DNA from: Azospirillum agricola
Lineage (GTDB): Bacteria; Pseudomonadota; Alphaproteobacteria; Azospirillales; Azospirillaceae
Direction of reading: 5' to 3'
Length of the DNA stretch: 64,000 bases
NCBI RefSeq assembly: GCF_017876095.1
Contig: NZ_JAGINM010000005.1
Location: forward strand, 62,001 to 126,000
This document shows, piece after piece, positions 1 through 11,232 of the stretch (position 1 is its first letter; each line of letters starts with the position of its first letter). The notes below the pieces were generated by a model, which was not told the origin of the DNA, searched no databases, and was given only the letters and a program-made list of their open reading frames with translations. Position numbers and translations under genes: made by a program.

Positions 1-1836
<1,836 letters not shown>

Positions 1837-1940
1837 CCGGGCGGTTTCCAAACGGCGGAAAAGCCGTCGCAACACCCTGTTCCCCCCGGCCGGATTCCGG
1901 CATCCTGGCGGACCGGAACAGGGCGGCGGGGTGCGTGGCG

Positions 1941-2297
1941 ATGGAACGGGTGATGTTCGTCGAACTCGGCATGGGGGTGGACCTGCACGGGCAGGACGTC
2001 ACCAAGGCGGCGGTGCGCGCGGTGCGCAACGCCATCGAGCGCAACTCCATGCCGGGCATGCGGGCGCTGGTCGACGGCGACACCAGCCGGATGCGGGTGC
2101 GCGTCACGCTGGCCGTTCCCGCCGACGCCGACCGGCTCGATCACGAGGCCGTGCGGGCGGTCTTTCCCTACGGCGACGTCTCGATCCGCGTGACCTCGGG
2201 CGGCATGCTGGCGCCGAGCGGCATCTTCCTGGCCGACAAGAACGACCGCAACGAACTGATCTACGTGGTCAACGCGGCGGTCGAGGTCGGGGTCTGA
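1941..2297 (+). CDS. Lin0512-family conserved protein
   Basis: A 118-aa protein with the hallmark VELGMGVDLHGQDVTKAAVRAV opening (split here: VELGMGVDLHGQ and DVTKAAVRAVRNAIERN) seen in the small Lin0512 family of unknown function. It has no signal peptide or membrane segment. It follows pobA by about 100 bp and is convergent with the transporter operon that starts 24 bp beyond its stop. Homologues are often near catabolic genes, but no reaction has been assigned to the family to my knowledge, and none is proposed here. Confidence 0.75.
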   Translation: MERVMFVELGMGVDLHGQDVTKAAVRAVRNAIERNSMPGMRALVDGDTSRMRVRVTLAVPADADRLDHEAVRAVFPYGDVSIRVTSGGMLAPSGIFLADKNDRNELIYVVNAAVEVGV

Positions 2298-2321
2298 CGG
2301 AGAGGCGCTCTGGCCCGCCCC

Positions 2322-3077
2322 TCACGCCGCCAGCGCGACGCCGAGGTGACGTTCGAGCAGCGCGTGGTCGGCCTTGGCCTGATGGGCCGGTCCGGCATGG
2401 ACGACGCGGCCACGGTCGAGGAAGACCACGCTGTCGGCGAAATCCAGCGCCCGGTCGACCTGCTGCTCGACCAGCACCACCGTCATGTCCAGTTGCGACA
2501 GCGCCGCCATCAACTGGTCGCAGATGACCGGGGCCAACCCCTCCAGCGGCTCGTCGAGCAGCAGCGCGGTCGGCCGGCCGAGCAGAGCGCGCGCCACCGA
2601 CAGCATCTGCTGCTCGCCCCCCGACAGCTCGCCGCCGCCGTTGCGCCGCCGCTCGCCCAGGCGCGGGAACAGGCTGTAGGCCTCCTCCAGCGCCGCGCGC
2701 GGCCGGCCCTTCAGGCCGGTGACGAGGTTTTCCTCCACCGTCAGCGACTTGAACACGTCGCGCGTCTGCGGCACGTAGCCCAGCCCCGCCGCCGCCCGCG
2801 CCGAGGACGGCAGGGCTCCAAGCTCCACCCCGTCCAGCCGGATCGAGCCGGCGTGGCGCGTCGTCTGCCCGACCAGCGTCGCCAGCGTCGTCGTCTTGCC
2901 GACCCCGTTGCGGCCGAGCAGCGCGAGCCGCCCGCCCGCCGGCACCGTGAAGCCGACCCCCTCCAGGATCAGCGTCCGGCCGTAGCCGGCGCTCAGCCCC
3001 GCGATCTCCAGCAGCCCCTTCGCGTCGGCCCCCGCCGCCCCCGCTCCCGCCGCCCCCGCTCCCGCCTCAGTGCGCAT
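2322..3077 (-). CDS. livF: Branched-chain/aromatic-type ABC transporter ATPase (LivF-like)
   Basis: A 251-aa nucleotide-binding subunit with Walker A GRNGVGKTT, signature LSGGEQQ and Walker B LLLDEP. The switch region ends in VVLVEQQ, as in LivF proteins. The N-terminus is an unusual Ala/Gly-rich tail (GAGAAGAGAAGAD) before the first family-like residues, so the true start might lie slightly inside. It is the last gene of a five-gene importer operon and overlaps the previous gene by 11 bp. The substrate is probably an aromatic acid, inferred from the divergent pca operon and shared operator sequences. The liv symbol reflects family only. Confidence 0.9.
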   Translation of the reverse strand: MRTEAGAGAAGAGAAGADAKGLLEIAGLSAGYGRTLILEGVGFTVPAGGRLALLGRNGVGKTTTLATLVGQTTRHAGSIRLDGVELGALPSSARAAAGLGYVPQTRDVFKSLTVEENLVTGLKGRPRAALEEAYSLFPRLGERRRNGGGELSGGEQQMLSVARALLGRPTALLLDEPLEGLAPVICDQLMAALSQLDMTVVLVEQQVDRALDFADSVVFLDRGRVVHAGPAHQAKADHALLERHLGVALAA

Positions 3078-3825
3078 GCGCCCGGCTCCCCAGATAGACC
3101 TCGCGCACCCGCGGGTCGGCCACGATCTCCTGCGCCGTGCCCCGGCAGAGCAGGCGTCCCTGCGCCAGCACGACGATCGAGCTGGCGAAGCGGAACACCA
3201 GATCCATGTCGTGCTCGATCATCAGCACCGCCAGATCCTTCGGCAGCCGGTCGATGGCGTCGAGGATGCGCTGGCTTTCCGAATGCGGCACGCCGGCCGC
3301 CGGCTCGTCGAGGATCAGCACCTTCGGCCGCATCGCCAGCGCCAGCGCGATCTCCAGCAGCCGCTGCTGCCCATAGGCGAGCGAGCCGACCGGCGTCGCG
3401 GCCACCGCCCCCAGCCCCATGATGTCGAGCAGCCCGGCCACCTCGTCGGCCAGCCCCGGCACCCGCGCCACCGAGGCGAAGAGGCGGAAGGTCCGCCCAT
3501 CGCGCTGAAGGACGGCCAGCTCCAGATGCTCGCGCACCGTCATCGACTTGAACAGGCGGGCGACCTGGAAGCTGCGGATCAGCCCGCGCCGCACCCGCTC
3601 CGCCGCCGGCAGCCTGGTGACGTCGCGGCCGTCGAGGCGGATCGTCCCGGCGCTCGGCGGGATCACCCCGGTGACGAGGTTGACGAAGGTCGTCTTGCCC
3701 GCCCCGTTCGGCCCGATCAGGGCGCAGCGGTCGCCGGGATGCAGGCTCAGGCTGATGTCGGACGACACCTGGAGCCCGCCGAAATTCTTGCTCAGCCCCT
3801 CGACCTCAAGCAGCGCCGGCTTCAT
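3067..3825 (-). CDS. livG: Branched-chain/aromatic-type ABC transporter ATPase (LivG-like)
   Basis: A 252-aa ATPase with Walker A GPNGAGKTT, signature LAYGQQRLLE (the variant signature usual in LivG), Walker B LILDEPAAGV, and the LivG-type C-terminus with IVVLAQGR. The start is the ATG at 3825. It overlaps the upstream permease stop in an ATGA arrangement, which indicates translational coupling. It pairs with the LivF-like subunit to energise import through the two permeases encoded just upstream. Confidence 0.9.
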   Translation of the reverse strand: MKPALLEVEGLSKNFGGLQVSSDISLSLHPGDRCALIGPNGAGKTTFVNLVTGVIPPSAGTIRLDGRDVTRLPAAERVRRGLIRSFQVARLFKSMTVREHLELAVLQRDGRTFRLFASVARVPGLADEVAGLLDIMGLGAVAATPVGSLAYGQQRLLEIALALAMRPKVLILDEPAAGVPHSESQRILDAIDRLPKDLAVLMIEHDMDLVFRFASSIVVLAQGRLLCRGTAQEIVADPRVREVYLGSRAHAH

Positions 3826-4850
3826 GCCTTTCCCCCCTTGGCGCGGAACAGGCCGCCCAGACGCTCGATTCCGGACAGGATGCCGCCGGGCAGGAACAGC
3901 ACCACCCCCATCAGGAACAGGCCGATGAACAGCATCCAGTGGAACGGGTCGCTGGCCGCCAGGATGTGGTGGACGCCCATGAAGGACACCGTGCCGAGGA
4001 CCGCGCCGTAGAGCCGCCCGGTGCCGCCGAGCACCAGCATCACCAGCGCCTCGGCCGACCAGGAGAAGCTGGCGCTGTCGAGCCCGACGATGCCGCTGGT
4101 CACGGCGGTCAGCGCGCCGGCCACCCCGGCGAAGACCCCGGCCACCGCGTACATCGCCACCAGATAGGCCTTGGGCGAGCCGCCGATGGCGGATATCCGC
4201 AAGGGATCCTCCTTGACGCCGCGGCAGGCCAGCCCGAAGGGCGAGCGGACGATGCGCCGCGCCACCAGCAGCCCGGCCAGCAGAACCGCCAGCGCGAACA
4301 GGTAGGAGGTGCGGCCGAACATGTCGAAGCGGAACAGCCCGAGCAGCGGGGCCGGGTCGATGCCGGACAGACCGTCGCTGCCGCCGGTCCAGTCGCGCGC
4401 CTTGTTGGCGACCTCCTGGACGATCTGGGTGACGGCGATGGTCAGCATCAGCAGGGTCAGGCCGCGGGCGTGCAGGATCAGCGCGCCGGTCAGCAGCGCG
4501 ATCAGCCCGCCGGCCAACCCGCCGACCGCGAGCAGGGCCAGCGGATCGCCGATCCAATGCACCGCGGCGATGCCGGCGGCGTAGGCGCCGGTGCCGAACA
4601 TCGCCGCCTGCCCCAGCGTGGCGATGCCGCAATAGCCGAGCACGAGGTCGAGCGACAGCACGTAGAGCGCGGTGGCGAGGATGCGGGTCAGCAGCCCGAG
4701 ATCCTCGGGAAACAGCCAGAAGGCGGCCAGCCCGGCGGCGGCCGTCACCGGCACCCCGAGCCAGCCGAGGTCGCGCGGCCGGCGCGCGGGCGCGGCGGCG
4801 GGAGCGGCGGTCTTGTCGGTCTTGGCCCGGTCGGTCGCGGCGGCGGTCAT
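3822..4850 (-). CDS. livM: ABC transporter permease (LivM-like)
   Basis: A 342-aa inner-membrane permease with multiple hydrophobic helices. The conserved LivM stretch around ATLGQAAMFGTGAYAAG follows the second helix, and the coupling helix includes SPFGLACRGVKEDPLR. The first 38 residues are an Ala/Lys-rich cytoplasmic tail. It starts at ATG 4850, overlapping the LivH stop by 4 bp (ATGA). Together with LivH it forms the membrane channel of the importer. Confidence 0.9.
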   Translation of the reverse strand: MTAAATDRAKTDKTAAPAAAPARRPRDLGWLGVPVTAAAGLAAFWLFPEDLGLLTRILATALYVLSLDLVLGYCGIATLGQAAMFGTGAYAAGIAAVHWIGDPLALLAVGGLAGGLIALLTGALILHARGLTLLMLTIAVTQIVQEVANKARDWTGGSDGLSGIDPAPLLGLFRFDMFGRTSYLFALAVLLAGLLVARRIVRSPFGLACRGVKEDPLRISAIGGSPKAYLVAMYAVAGVFAGVAGALTAVTSGIVGLDSASFSWSAEALVMLVLGGTGRLYGAVLGTVSFMGVHHILAASDPFHWMLFIGLFLMGVVLFLPGGILSGIERLGGLFRAKGGKA

Positions 4851-5716
4851 GCCGTCCTCCCCTTGAAGAAGCCGTGCGGCCAGCGGAACAGGATCAGGAT
4901 GAGGGCGGCGTAGAAGAAGAACTCGCCGAAATTCGGGATCAGGTACTTGCCGGCGGTGTCGGTGACGCCGAGCGCCAGCGCGGCGGCGGCGGAACCGAAG
5001 ATGCTGCCCGCCCCGCCCACGGCGACCACCGCCAGGAACAGCACGATGTAGCGGATGGCGTAATAGGGCTCCAGCGGCAGCAGCTCGGCCCCCAGCACGC
5101 CGCCCAGCGCCGCCAGCCCGGTGCCGAGCGCGAAGGTCGCCATGTAGAGCCGCTCGGTGCGGATGCCCAGCGCCGCCGCCATCGCCGGGTCGTCGACCGC
5201 CGCGCGCAGGCGGATGCCGAAGTCGGTGCGCTCCAGCAGCCACCACAGCCCGAGCAGGGTGACGGCGCCCATGCCGATGACGAAGGCGCGGTGGGTCGGG
5301 ATCGCCTTGGGCCCGAGCGACACGGTGCCGAGCAGCGCGTCGGGCAGCGGAATGCGCTTCAGGGTCGGGCCGAACAGGTAGTTGACGCAGGCGACGATGA
5401 CGAAGGTCAGGCCGATGGTCAGCAGCACCTGCGACAGCTCGTTGGCGTGGCCGTAGATCCGGCGGTAGAGCAGCGTCTCCAGCGGCAGGGTGGCGAGCAC
5501 GGTGAGCGCCACCGCGACCACGAGCGCGGCGGCGTAGGGCAGCCCCAGCGTCTGCGCGGCGTAGGAGGCGACGTAGCCGCCGACCATGGCGAAGGCGCCG
5601 TGGGCGAGGTTGACCACCCGCATCAGCCCGAGCGTCACCGACAGGCCGACCGAGATGATGAAGAGGATCATCCCATAGGCAACGCCGTCCACGGCGATGC
5701 CGAACATGGTTTCCAT
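4847..5716 (-). CDS. livH: ABC transporter permease (LivH-like)
   Basis: A 289-aa integral membrane protein with the LivH pattern GMILFIISVGLSVTLGLMRV at the N-terminus, followed by VNLAHGAFAMVGGYVA. The coupling loop has RTDFGIRLRAAVDDPAMAAAL. It is separated from the binding-protein gene by 69 bp containing a strong stem-loop (5750-5780). That loop probably lowers expression of this and later genes relative to the binding protein. Substrate is inferred to be an aromatic acid. Confidence 0.9.
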   Translation of the reverse strand: METMFGIAVDGVAYGMILFIISVGLSVTLGLMRVVNLAHGAFAMVGGYVASYAAQTLGLPYAAALVVAVALTVLATLPLETLLYRRIYGHANELSQVLLTIGLTFVIVACVNYLFGPTLKRIPLPDALLGTVSLGPKAIPTHRAFVIGMGAVTLLGLWWLLERTDFGIRLRAAVDDPAMAAALGIRTERLYMATFALGTGLAALGGVLGAELLPLEPYYAIRYIVLFLAVVAVGGAGSIFGSAAAALALGVTDTAGKYLIPNFGEFFFYAALILILFRWPHGFFKGRTA

Positions 5717-5749
5717 GGCTCTGCTGCGCCCTCGTCAATGGCCGGTCAT

Positions 5750-5780
5750 GCCGCCCTCTCCCGGGACGGGAGAGGGCGGC
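5750..5780. repeat. Intercistronic hairpin, CCCTCTCCC family copy 1
   Basis: A perfect inverted repeat with 13-bp arms, GCCGCCCTCTCCC and its complement, and a 5-nt loop. It lies between the binding-protein gene and the first permease gene. The core CCCTCTCCC-N5-GGGAGAGGG recurs at 10239-10263 and 14424-14446. There is no T-tract, so it is better read as an mRNA-stabilising or attenuating stem-loop than as a full terminator. Confidence 0.8.
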
Positions 5781-5785
5781 GCGCG

Positions 5786-6970
5786 TCACTTCCCGACCTT
5801 GTAGCCGTAATCCGGCTGGTCGGCGAAGGCGGCCTGTTCGGTGTTCTGGAGCTTGCCGTCGACCTTCTCCACCGTGCGCAGGTAGATGGTCTGGGTGACG
5901 TGGCGGCTGTCCGGGTTGATGGTCAGCGGCCCGCGCGGGCTCTCCCAGCTCATCCCCTTGACGGCGTCGACCGCCTTCAGCCCGTCGGGCTTGCCGCCGG
6001 TCTTCTGGATCATCTGGTAGATGACGTGCGCCCCGTCATAGGCGCCGACCGAAGTGAAGGTCACGGTGTCGCTGGAGCCGAACAGCTCCTTGTGCTTGGC
6101 GAGGAACGCCTTGTTCTTCGCCGAATCGTGGGCCTGGCTGTAGTTGAAGGTGGTGGTGATGCCCAGCGCGGCGTCGCCGAGCGCCGGCAGGTCGGGTTCC
6201 TGCGTGATGTCGCCGGGGCCGAAGAACTTGATGCCCTTCTCCTTCAGGCCGTTGTCGGCGAAGGCCTTGGCGAAGGCCAGCGTCGTCGGGCCGGCTGGCA
6301 GGAAGGCGTAGATCGCCTCGGCGCCCGAATCCTTGATCCGCTGCATGAAGGGGGCGAAGTCGTTGGATTTCAGCGGCATGCGGATGGTGTCGACGACCTT
6401 GCCGCCGGACTTCTCGAAGGTGGTCTTGAAGGCGGTCTCGCCGTCGATGCCGGGGCCGTAGTCGCTGACCGCGGTGACCACCGTCTTGATCCCCTGCCTG
6501 GCCATGTGCTCGGCCAGCGGCACGGTGTTCTGCCAGAGGGTGAAGGAGGTGCGGACGTAGCGCGGCGACTTCTCGGTGATCGCCGAGGTCGCGGCGTTGA
6601 AGATCACCGCCGGGATGTTGGCCTCGTCGATCAGCGGCGCCACGGCGAGCGCGTCGGGGGTGAAGAAGAAGCCGGCGAGGTAGCCGACCTTCTCCTTGAC
6701 GATCAGCTCCTGGGCCAGCGCCTTGCTTTGGGCCGGGTTGGCCTGGTCGAGGTCCTTGAAGATGAACTCGACGGTGTCGCCGCCGACGGTCTTGCCGTTT
6801 TCGGCCTGATAGACGGCGATGGCCTCCTTGAAGGTCTTGCCGACCATGGCGAAGGGGCCGGAGAATGGGGCGATCACGCCCACCTTGACCGTCGCCGCCG
6901 ATGCCCCGCCAACCCCCAGCGCGAGGCCGAACACCGCCCCGAACAACGCCGTACGAAGATGCGTCGCCAT
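5786..6970 (-). CDS. Periplasmic substrate-binding protein of ABC importer (LivK-like, probably aromatic acid)
   Basis: A 394-aa protein with a signal peptide of about 25 residues ending GGASA, then ATVKVGVIAPFSGPFAMVGK, the typical start of family-I ligand-binding domains. The start is the ATG at 6970, preceded by GGGAGGAACC; a longer frame to 7069 lacks signal-peptide character. As first gene of the importer operon it would capture the ligand in the periplasm. Divergence from pcaI and the shared IclR-type operators suggest protocatechuate, 4-hydroxybenzoate or a related acid. This is inference; the fold alone is also used for amino acids and amides. Confidence 0.87.
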   Translation of the reverse strand: MATHLRTALFGAVFGLALGVGGASAATVKVGVIAPFSGPFAMVGKTFKEAIAVYQAENGKTVGGDTVEFIFKDLDQANPAQSKALAQELIVKEKVGYLAGFFFTPDALAVAPLIDEANIPAVIFNAATSAITEKSPRYVRTSFTLWQNTVPLAEHMARQGIKTVVTAVSDYGPGIDGETAFKTTFEKSGGKVVDTIRMPLKSNDFAPFMQRIKDSGAEAIYAFLPAGPTTLAFAKAFADNGLKEKGIKFFGPGDITQEPDLPALGDAALGITTTFNYSQAHDSAKNKAFLAKHKELFGSSDTVTFTSVGAYDGAHVIYQMIQKTGGKPDGLKAVDAVKGMSWESPRGPLTINPDSRHVTQTIYLRTVEKVDGKLQNTEQAAFADQPDYGYKVGK

Positions 6971-7047
6971 GGTTCCTCCCAGTTTTTGCCCGTGATTTCG
7001 ACCGTGAGCGGATGCCGGACACCGCCCGATCTTCAAGTGTTTGGCCG

Positions 7048-7076
7048 AGCGTACTGAGGGACATCCCAACCGTCAA
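7048..7076 (-). promoter_or_regulatory. Sigma-70-type promoter of the importer operon
   Basis: On the minus strand TTGACG (7076-7071), a 17-bp spacer and TACGCT (7053-7048) form a good -35/-10 pair. It would start transcription near 7041, about 70 nt ahead of the binding-protein start codon. The operator repeats lie immediately upstream of the -35 box, the position expected for an activator. Confidence 0.55.
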
Positions 7077-7110
7077 GTGCGATATTGGAATTCTGGGGCG
7101 ATAATCGCAC
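7077..7110. promoter_or_regulatory. PcaR/PcaU-like operator, importer side
   Basis: It contains half-site GTGCGATAT (7077-7085) and, about 19 bp on, the palindrome GCGATAATCGC (7098-7108) within GGGCGATAATCGCAC. From memory the Pseudomonas PcaR site is GTTCGATAATCGCAC; the sequence here would match it at 13 of 15 positions. The extra half-site mimics the three-repeat layout described for Acinetobacter PcaU/PobR. It abuts the importer -35 box. Confidence 0.6.
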
Positions 7111-7271
7111 GATGAGCCGATTCCTAGCAACAGTATGTTTTACCATGATGTTCCGGCATAAGCATCGCCTCCATTTTGGGAATTCGCTTATGCTGCGCCG
7201 CAATATGGGCGTTTATCGAACGAACATGTGCAAAATCGCCCTTGACACGCCTGCGACATTCCGTCCACTCT

Positions 7272-7306
7272 GTGCGCAAACAAGGACACAGGTGCGATCT
7301 TCGCAC
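7272..7306. promoter_or_regulatory. PcaR/PcaU-like operator, pcaI side
   Basis: Half-site GTGCGCA (7272-7278) is followed 20 bp on by the palindrome GTGCGATCTTCGCAC (7292-7306), which has perfect 6-bp arms around TCT. The layout repeats that of 7077-7110. A TTGACA box lies at 7242-7247, but the -10 17 bp away is poor (CCACTC), as expected for a promoter needing an activator. The site ends 14 bp before the pcaI start codon. Confidence 0.6.
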
Positions 7307-7320
7307 ACTCGGGAGGTCAT

Positions 7321-8199
7321 ATGGCGCTTATCACGCCCCTGCGCGAGGCGGTGTCGAGCCTCGTGCGCGACGGCGACACCGTCGCCCTCGAAGGCTTCAC
7401 CCACCTCATCCCCCACGCCGCCGGGCACGAGATCATCCGTCAGGCGAAGAAGGACCTGACCCTGGTCCGCATGACGCCGGACCTCATCTACGACCAGATC
7501 ATCGGCATGGGCGGCGTGCGCAAGCTGATCTTCTCCTGGGGCGGCAACCCCGGCGTCGGCTCGCTCCACCGCTTCCGCGACGCCGTCGAGGGCGGCTGGC
7601 CGCGGCGGCTGGAGATCGAGGAGCACAGCCACGCCGGCATGGCCAACGCCTACGTCGCCGGCGCCTCCAACCTGCCCTTCGCGCTGCTGCGCGGCTACAC
7701 CGGCTCCGACCTGCCCAAGGTCAACCCGAACATCCGCTTCGTCGAATGCCCCTTCACCGGCGAGAGGCTGGCCGCCATCCCGTCGGTCCGCCCCGACGTG
7801 ACGGTGATCCACGCCCAGAAGGCCGACCGGCGCGGCAACGTGCTGCTGTGGGGCATCCTCGGCGTCCAGAAGGAGGCGGTGCTCGCCGCCAAGCGCTCCA
7901 TCGTCACGGTCGAGGAGATCGTCGACGACCTGGAGGCGCCGCCCAACGCCTGCGTGCTGCCGGGCTGGGCGCTGTCGGCCGTCTGCCATGAGCCGGGCGG
8001 CGCCTACCCGTCCTACGCGCAGGGCTATTACGAGCGCGACAACCGCTTCTACAAGGATTGGGATCCGGTGGCGCGCTCGCGCGACGGTTTCCGCGACTGG
8101 ATGAAGCGCCACGTCCTCGACACCGAGGATTTCGCGGGTTTCCGGCGCGTGCTCGCCGAAACGGCCGGCCCCAAGGCGGCCGGACAGGAGGTTGCGTGA
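7321..8199 (+). CDS. pcaI: 3-oxoadipate CoA-transferase, subunit A
   Basis: A 292-aa subunit of the succinyl-CoA:3-oxoadipate CoA-transferase, the penultimate step of the beta-ketoadipate pathway. The N-terminus carries the family motif GDTVALEGFTHLIPHAAGHE, and GGVRKLIFSWGGNPG follows. A GGGAGG ribosome-binding site sits 4 bp before the ATG. It is first in the eight-gene pca operon, and its TGA overlaps the pcaJ ATG by one base. CatI of the catechol branch is nearly identical in sequence; the pca neighbours decide the name. Confidence 0.95.
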   Translation: MALITPLREAVSSLVRDGDTVALEGFTHLIPHAAGHEIIRQAKKDLTLVRMTPDLIYDQIIGMGGVRKLIFSWGGNPGVGSLHRFRDAVEGGWPRRLEIEEHSHAGMANAYVAGASNLPFALLRGYTGSDLPKVNPNIRFVECPFTGERLAAIPSVRPDVTVIHAQKADRRGNVLLWGILGVQKEAVLAAKRSIVTVEEIVDDLEAPPNACVLPGWALSAVCHEPGGAYPSYAQGYYERDNRFYKDWDPVARSRDGFRDWMKRHVLDTEDFAGFRRVLAETAGPKAAGQEVA

Positions 8200-9005
8200 T
8201 GGCTGAAGCGGTTCCGTCCTCCGCCGATTTCTCGGCGACCGAGATCATGACCGTGGCGGCCAGCCGCCTGCTGCACGACGGCACGGTCTGCTTCGTCGGC
8301 ATCGGCCTGCCCTCCACGGCGGCCAACCTGGCGCGCCTGACCCACGCCCCCGAGGTGGTGCTGATCTACGAATCCGGCCCGATCGGCGCCAAGCCCAACG
8401 TGCTGCCGCTGTCGATCGGCGACGGAGACCTGGCGCTCACCGCCGACACGGTGGTCAGCACGCCGGAGATCTTCCGCTACTGGCTCCAGGGCGGGCGGAT
8501 CGACGTCGGCTTCCTCGGCGCGGCGCAGGTCGACCGCTTCGCCAACATCAACACCACGGTGATCGGCGCCTACGACGCCCCCAAGGTCCGCCTGCCGGGC
8601 GCCGGCGGCGCGCCGGAGATCGCGGCCCAGGCCAAGGAGGTCTTCATCGTGCTCAAGCAGAGCCGGAAGGCCTTCGTCGAAAAGCTGCCCTTCATCACCT
8701 CGGCCGGCTTCCTCGACGGCGGGGACGCGCGCGAGAAGGCCGGCATTCCGGGCGGCGGCCCGACGGCGGTCATCACCGACCTCGGCATCCTGACCCCCGA
8801 CCCGGTGACGCGCGAGCTGACCCTGACCAGCATCCACCCCGGCGTCACGGTGGAGCAGGTCAAGGAGGCCACCGGCTGGGACCTGAGGATTTCCCCCGAC
8901 CTGAAGACCACCGAAATCCCGGACGCCGCCGCGCTGGCCGCCCTGCGCGACCTCCAGGCGCGCACCGCCAGGGCGCACGGCCAATCCGCCGGCGGGGAGG
9001 GTTGA
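8199..9005 (+). CDS. pcaJ: 3-oxoadipate CoA-transferase, subunit B
   Basis: A 268-aa partner of PcaI. The catalytic glutamate of the CoA-transferase family is expected in the ESGPIGAKPN segment near residue 60. A C-terminal TDLGILTPDPVTRELTLTSI region is typical of the family. The start is the ATG overlapping the pcaI stop (TGATG), chosen over an earlier in-frame ATG lying inside pcaI. The pair activates 3-oxoadipate with CoA from succinyl-CoA. Confidence 0.95.
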   Translation: MAEAVPSSADFSATEIMTVAASRLLHDGTVCFVGIGLPSTAANLARLTHAPEVVLIYESGPIGAKPNVLPLSIGDGDLALTADTVVSTPEIFRYWLQGGRIDVGFLGAAQVDRFANINTTVIGAYDAPKVRLPGAGGAPEIAAQAKEVFIVLKQSRKAFVEKLPFITSAGFLDGGDAREKAGIPGGGPTAVITDLGILTPDPVTRELTLTSIHPGVTVEQVKEATGWDLRISPDLKTTEIPDAAALAALRDLQARTARAHGQSAGGEG

Positions 9006-9008
9006 GCG

Positions 9009-10208
<1,200 letters not shown>

Positions 10209-10238
10209 GATTCGGGAACCCCACAGGCGTCAACAAAG

Positions 10239-10263
10239 CCCCTCTCCCCTCGCGGGAGAGGGG
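10239..10263. repeat. Intercistronic hairpin, CCCTCTCCC family copy 2
   Basis: Arms CCCCTCTCCC and GGGAGAGGGG flank a 5-nt loop in the 193-bp gap between pcaF and pcaD. No T-run follows, so read-through to pcaD is expected, perhaps reduced. Downstream sequence up to 10380 is C/G-rich repeat-like DNA containing the same CCC-rich words. I see no gene in this gap. Confidence 0.75.
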
Positions 10264-10401
10264 TCGGGGTGAGGGGGCAGAGCGAATTCCTCCGCCTTCG
10301 GCGGCTACCCCTCATCCCGACCAGCAATGCCTACGGTCGCCTTTGGCACCCTCCAGCCCCGCCCCACAAGGGGAGAAGGGCCAACGAAACCGGGAGACAC
10401 C

Positions 10402-11208
10402 ATGCCCTTCATCGACGCCGGCGGCATCACGGTCCACTACGACCTGACCGGCCCGGCCGACGCGCCGGTGCTGCTGTTCGCCAACTCGATCGGCACCAGC
10501 TTCCACATCTGGGACGCGATGGTCCCTGTCTTGGCCCAGCGCTACCGGGTGCTGCGCTACGACATGCGCGGCCACGGGCTGACCCAGGCGACGCCGGTGA
10601 CCGGCGACGCCGGCTACGGCATGGACACGCTGGCCGACGACGCGGCGGCGCTGCTCGACGCGCTGGGCATCGCGCGGGCGCATGTCTGCGGCCTCTCGAT
10701 CGGCGGGATGATGGCGCAGCGGCTGGCCGTCAAGGCGCCGCGGCGGGTGAACGGCCTGATCCTCTGCGACACCGCCGGGCTGATCGGTCCGCCGTCGGTC
10801 TGGGCCGACCGCATCGCGGCGATCCGCGCCCGCGGCATGGCCGGCATCGCCGACGGCGTGATGGCCCGCTGGTTCACCGAGCGTTTCCGCGCCGAGCACC
10901 CCGCTCAGGTCAGAGGCTACGCCGCCATGCTCGGCCGGACGACCGAGGACGGCTATGTCGGCTGCGCGATGGCGATCCGCGACGCCGACCTGCGCGCCGC
11001 CAACGCCGGCATCGCCGCCCCGACGCTGGTGGTGGTCGGCGACCAGGATCTGGCGACACCGCCGGCCCTGGCCCGCGAACTGGCCGACAGCATCCCCGGC
11101 GCCCGCTTCGCCCTGCTGCCCGACGCCGCCCACATCCCCTGCGTCGAGCGCCCGGACGAGCTGGCCGCCCTGATCGACGGGTTCCTGCGCGGCCTGCCAC
11201 TCCGATAA
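10402..11208 (+). CDS. pcaD: 3-oxoadipate enol-lactonase
   Basis: A 268-aa alpha/beta hydrolase that opens 3-oxoadipate enol-lactone to 3-oxoadipate. The nucleophile elbow is GLSIGG with S99. Late Asp and His residues (GDQDLATPP, DAAHIPCVE) complete the triad. The start is the ATG after CGGGAGAC; an upstream in-frame ATG lies in the repeat-rich intergenic DNA and lacks a family-like sequence. Family length is about 260 aa. Confidence 0.93.
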   Translation: MPFIDAGGITVHYDLTGPADAPVLLFANSIGTSFHIWDAMVPVLAQRYRVLRYDMRGHGLTQATPVTGDAGYGMDTLADDAAALLDALGIARAHVCGLSIGGMMAQRLAVKAPRRVNGLILCDTAGLIGPPSVWADRIAAIRARGMAGIADGVMARWFTERFRAEHPAQVRGYAAMLGRTTEDGYVGCAMAIRDADLRAANAGIAAPTLVVVGDQDLATPPALARELADSIPGARFALLPDAAHIPCVERPDELAALIDGFLRGLPLR

Positions 11209-11232
11209 GACCACACCGACAAGGCCAAGCCG

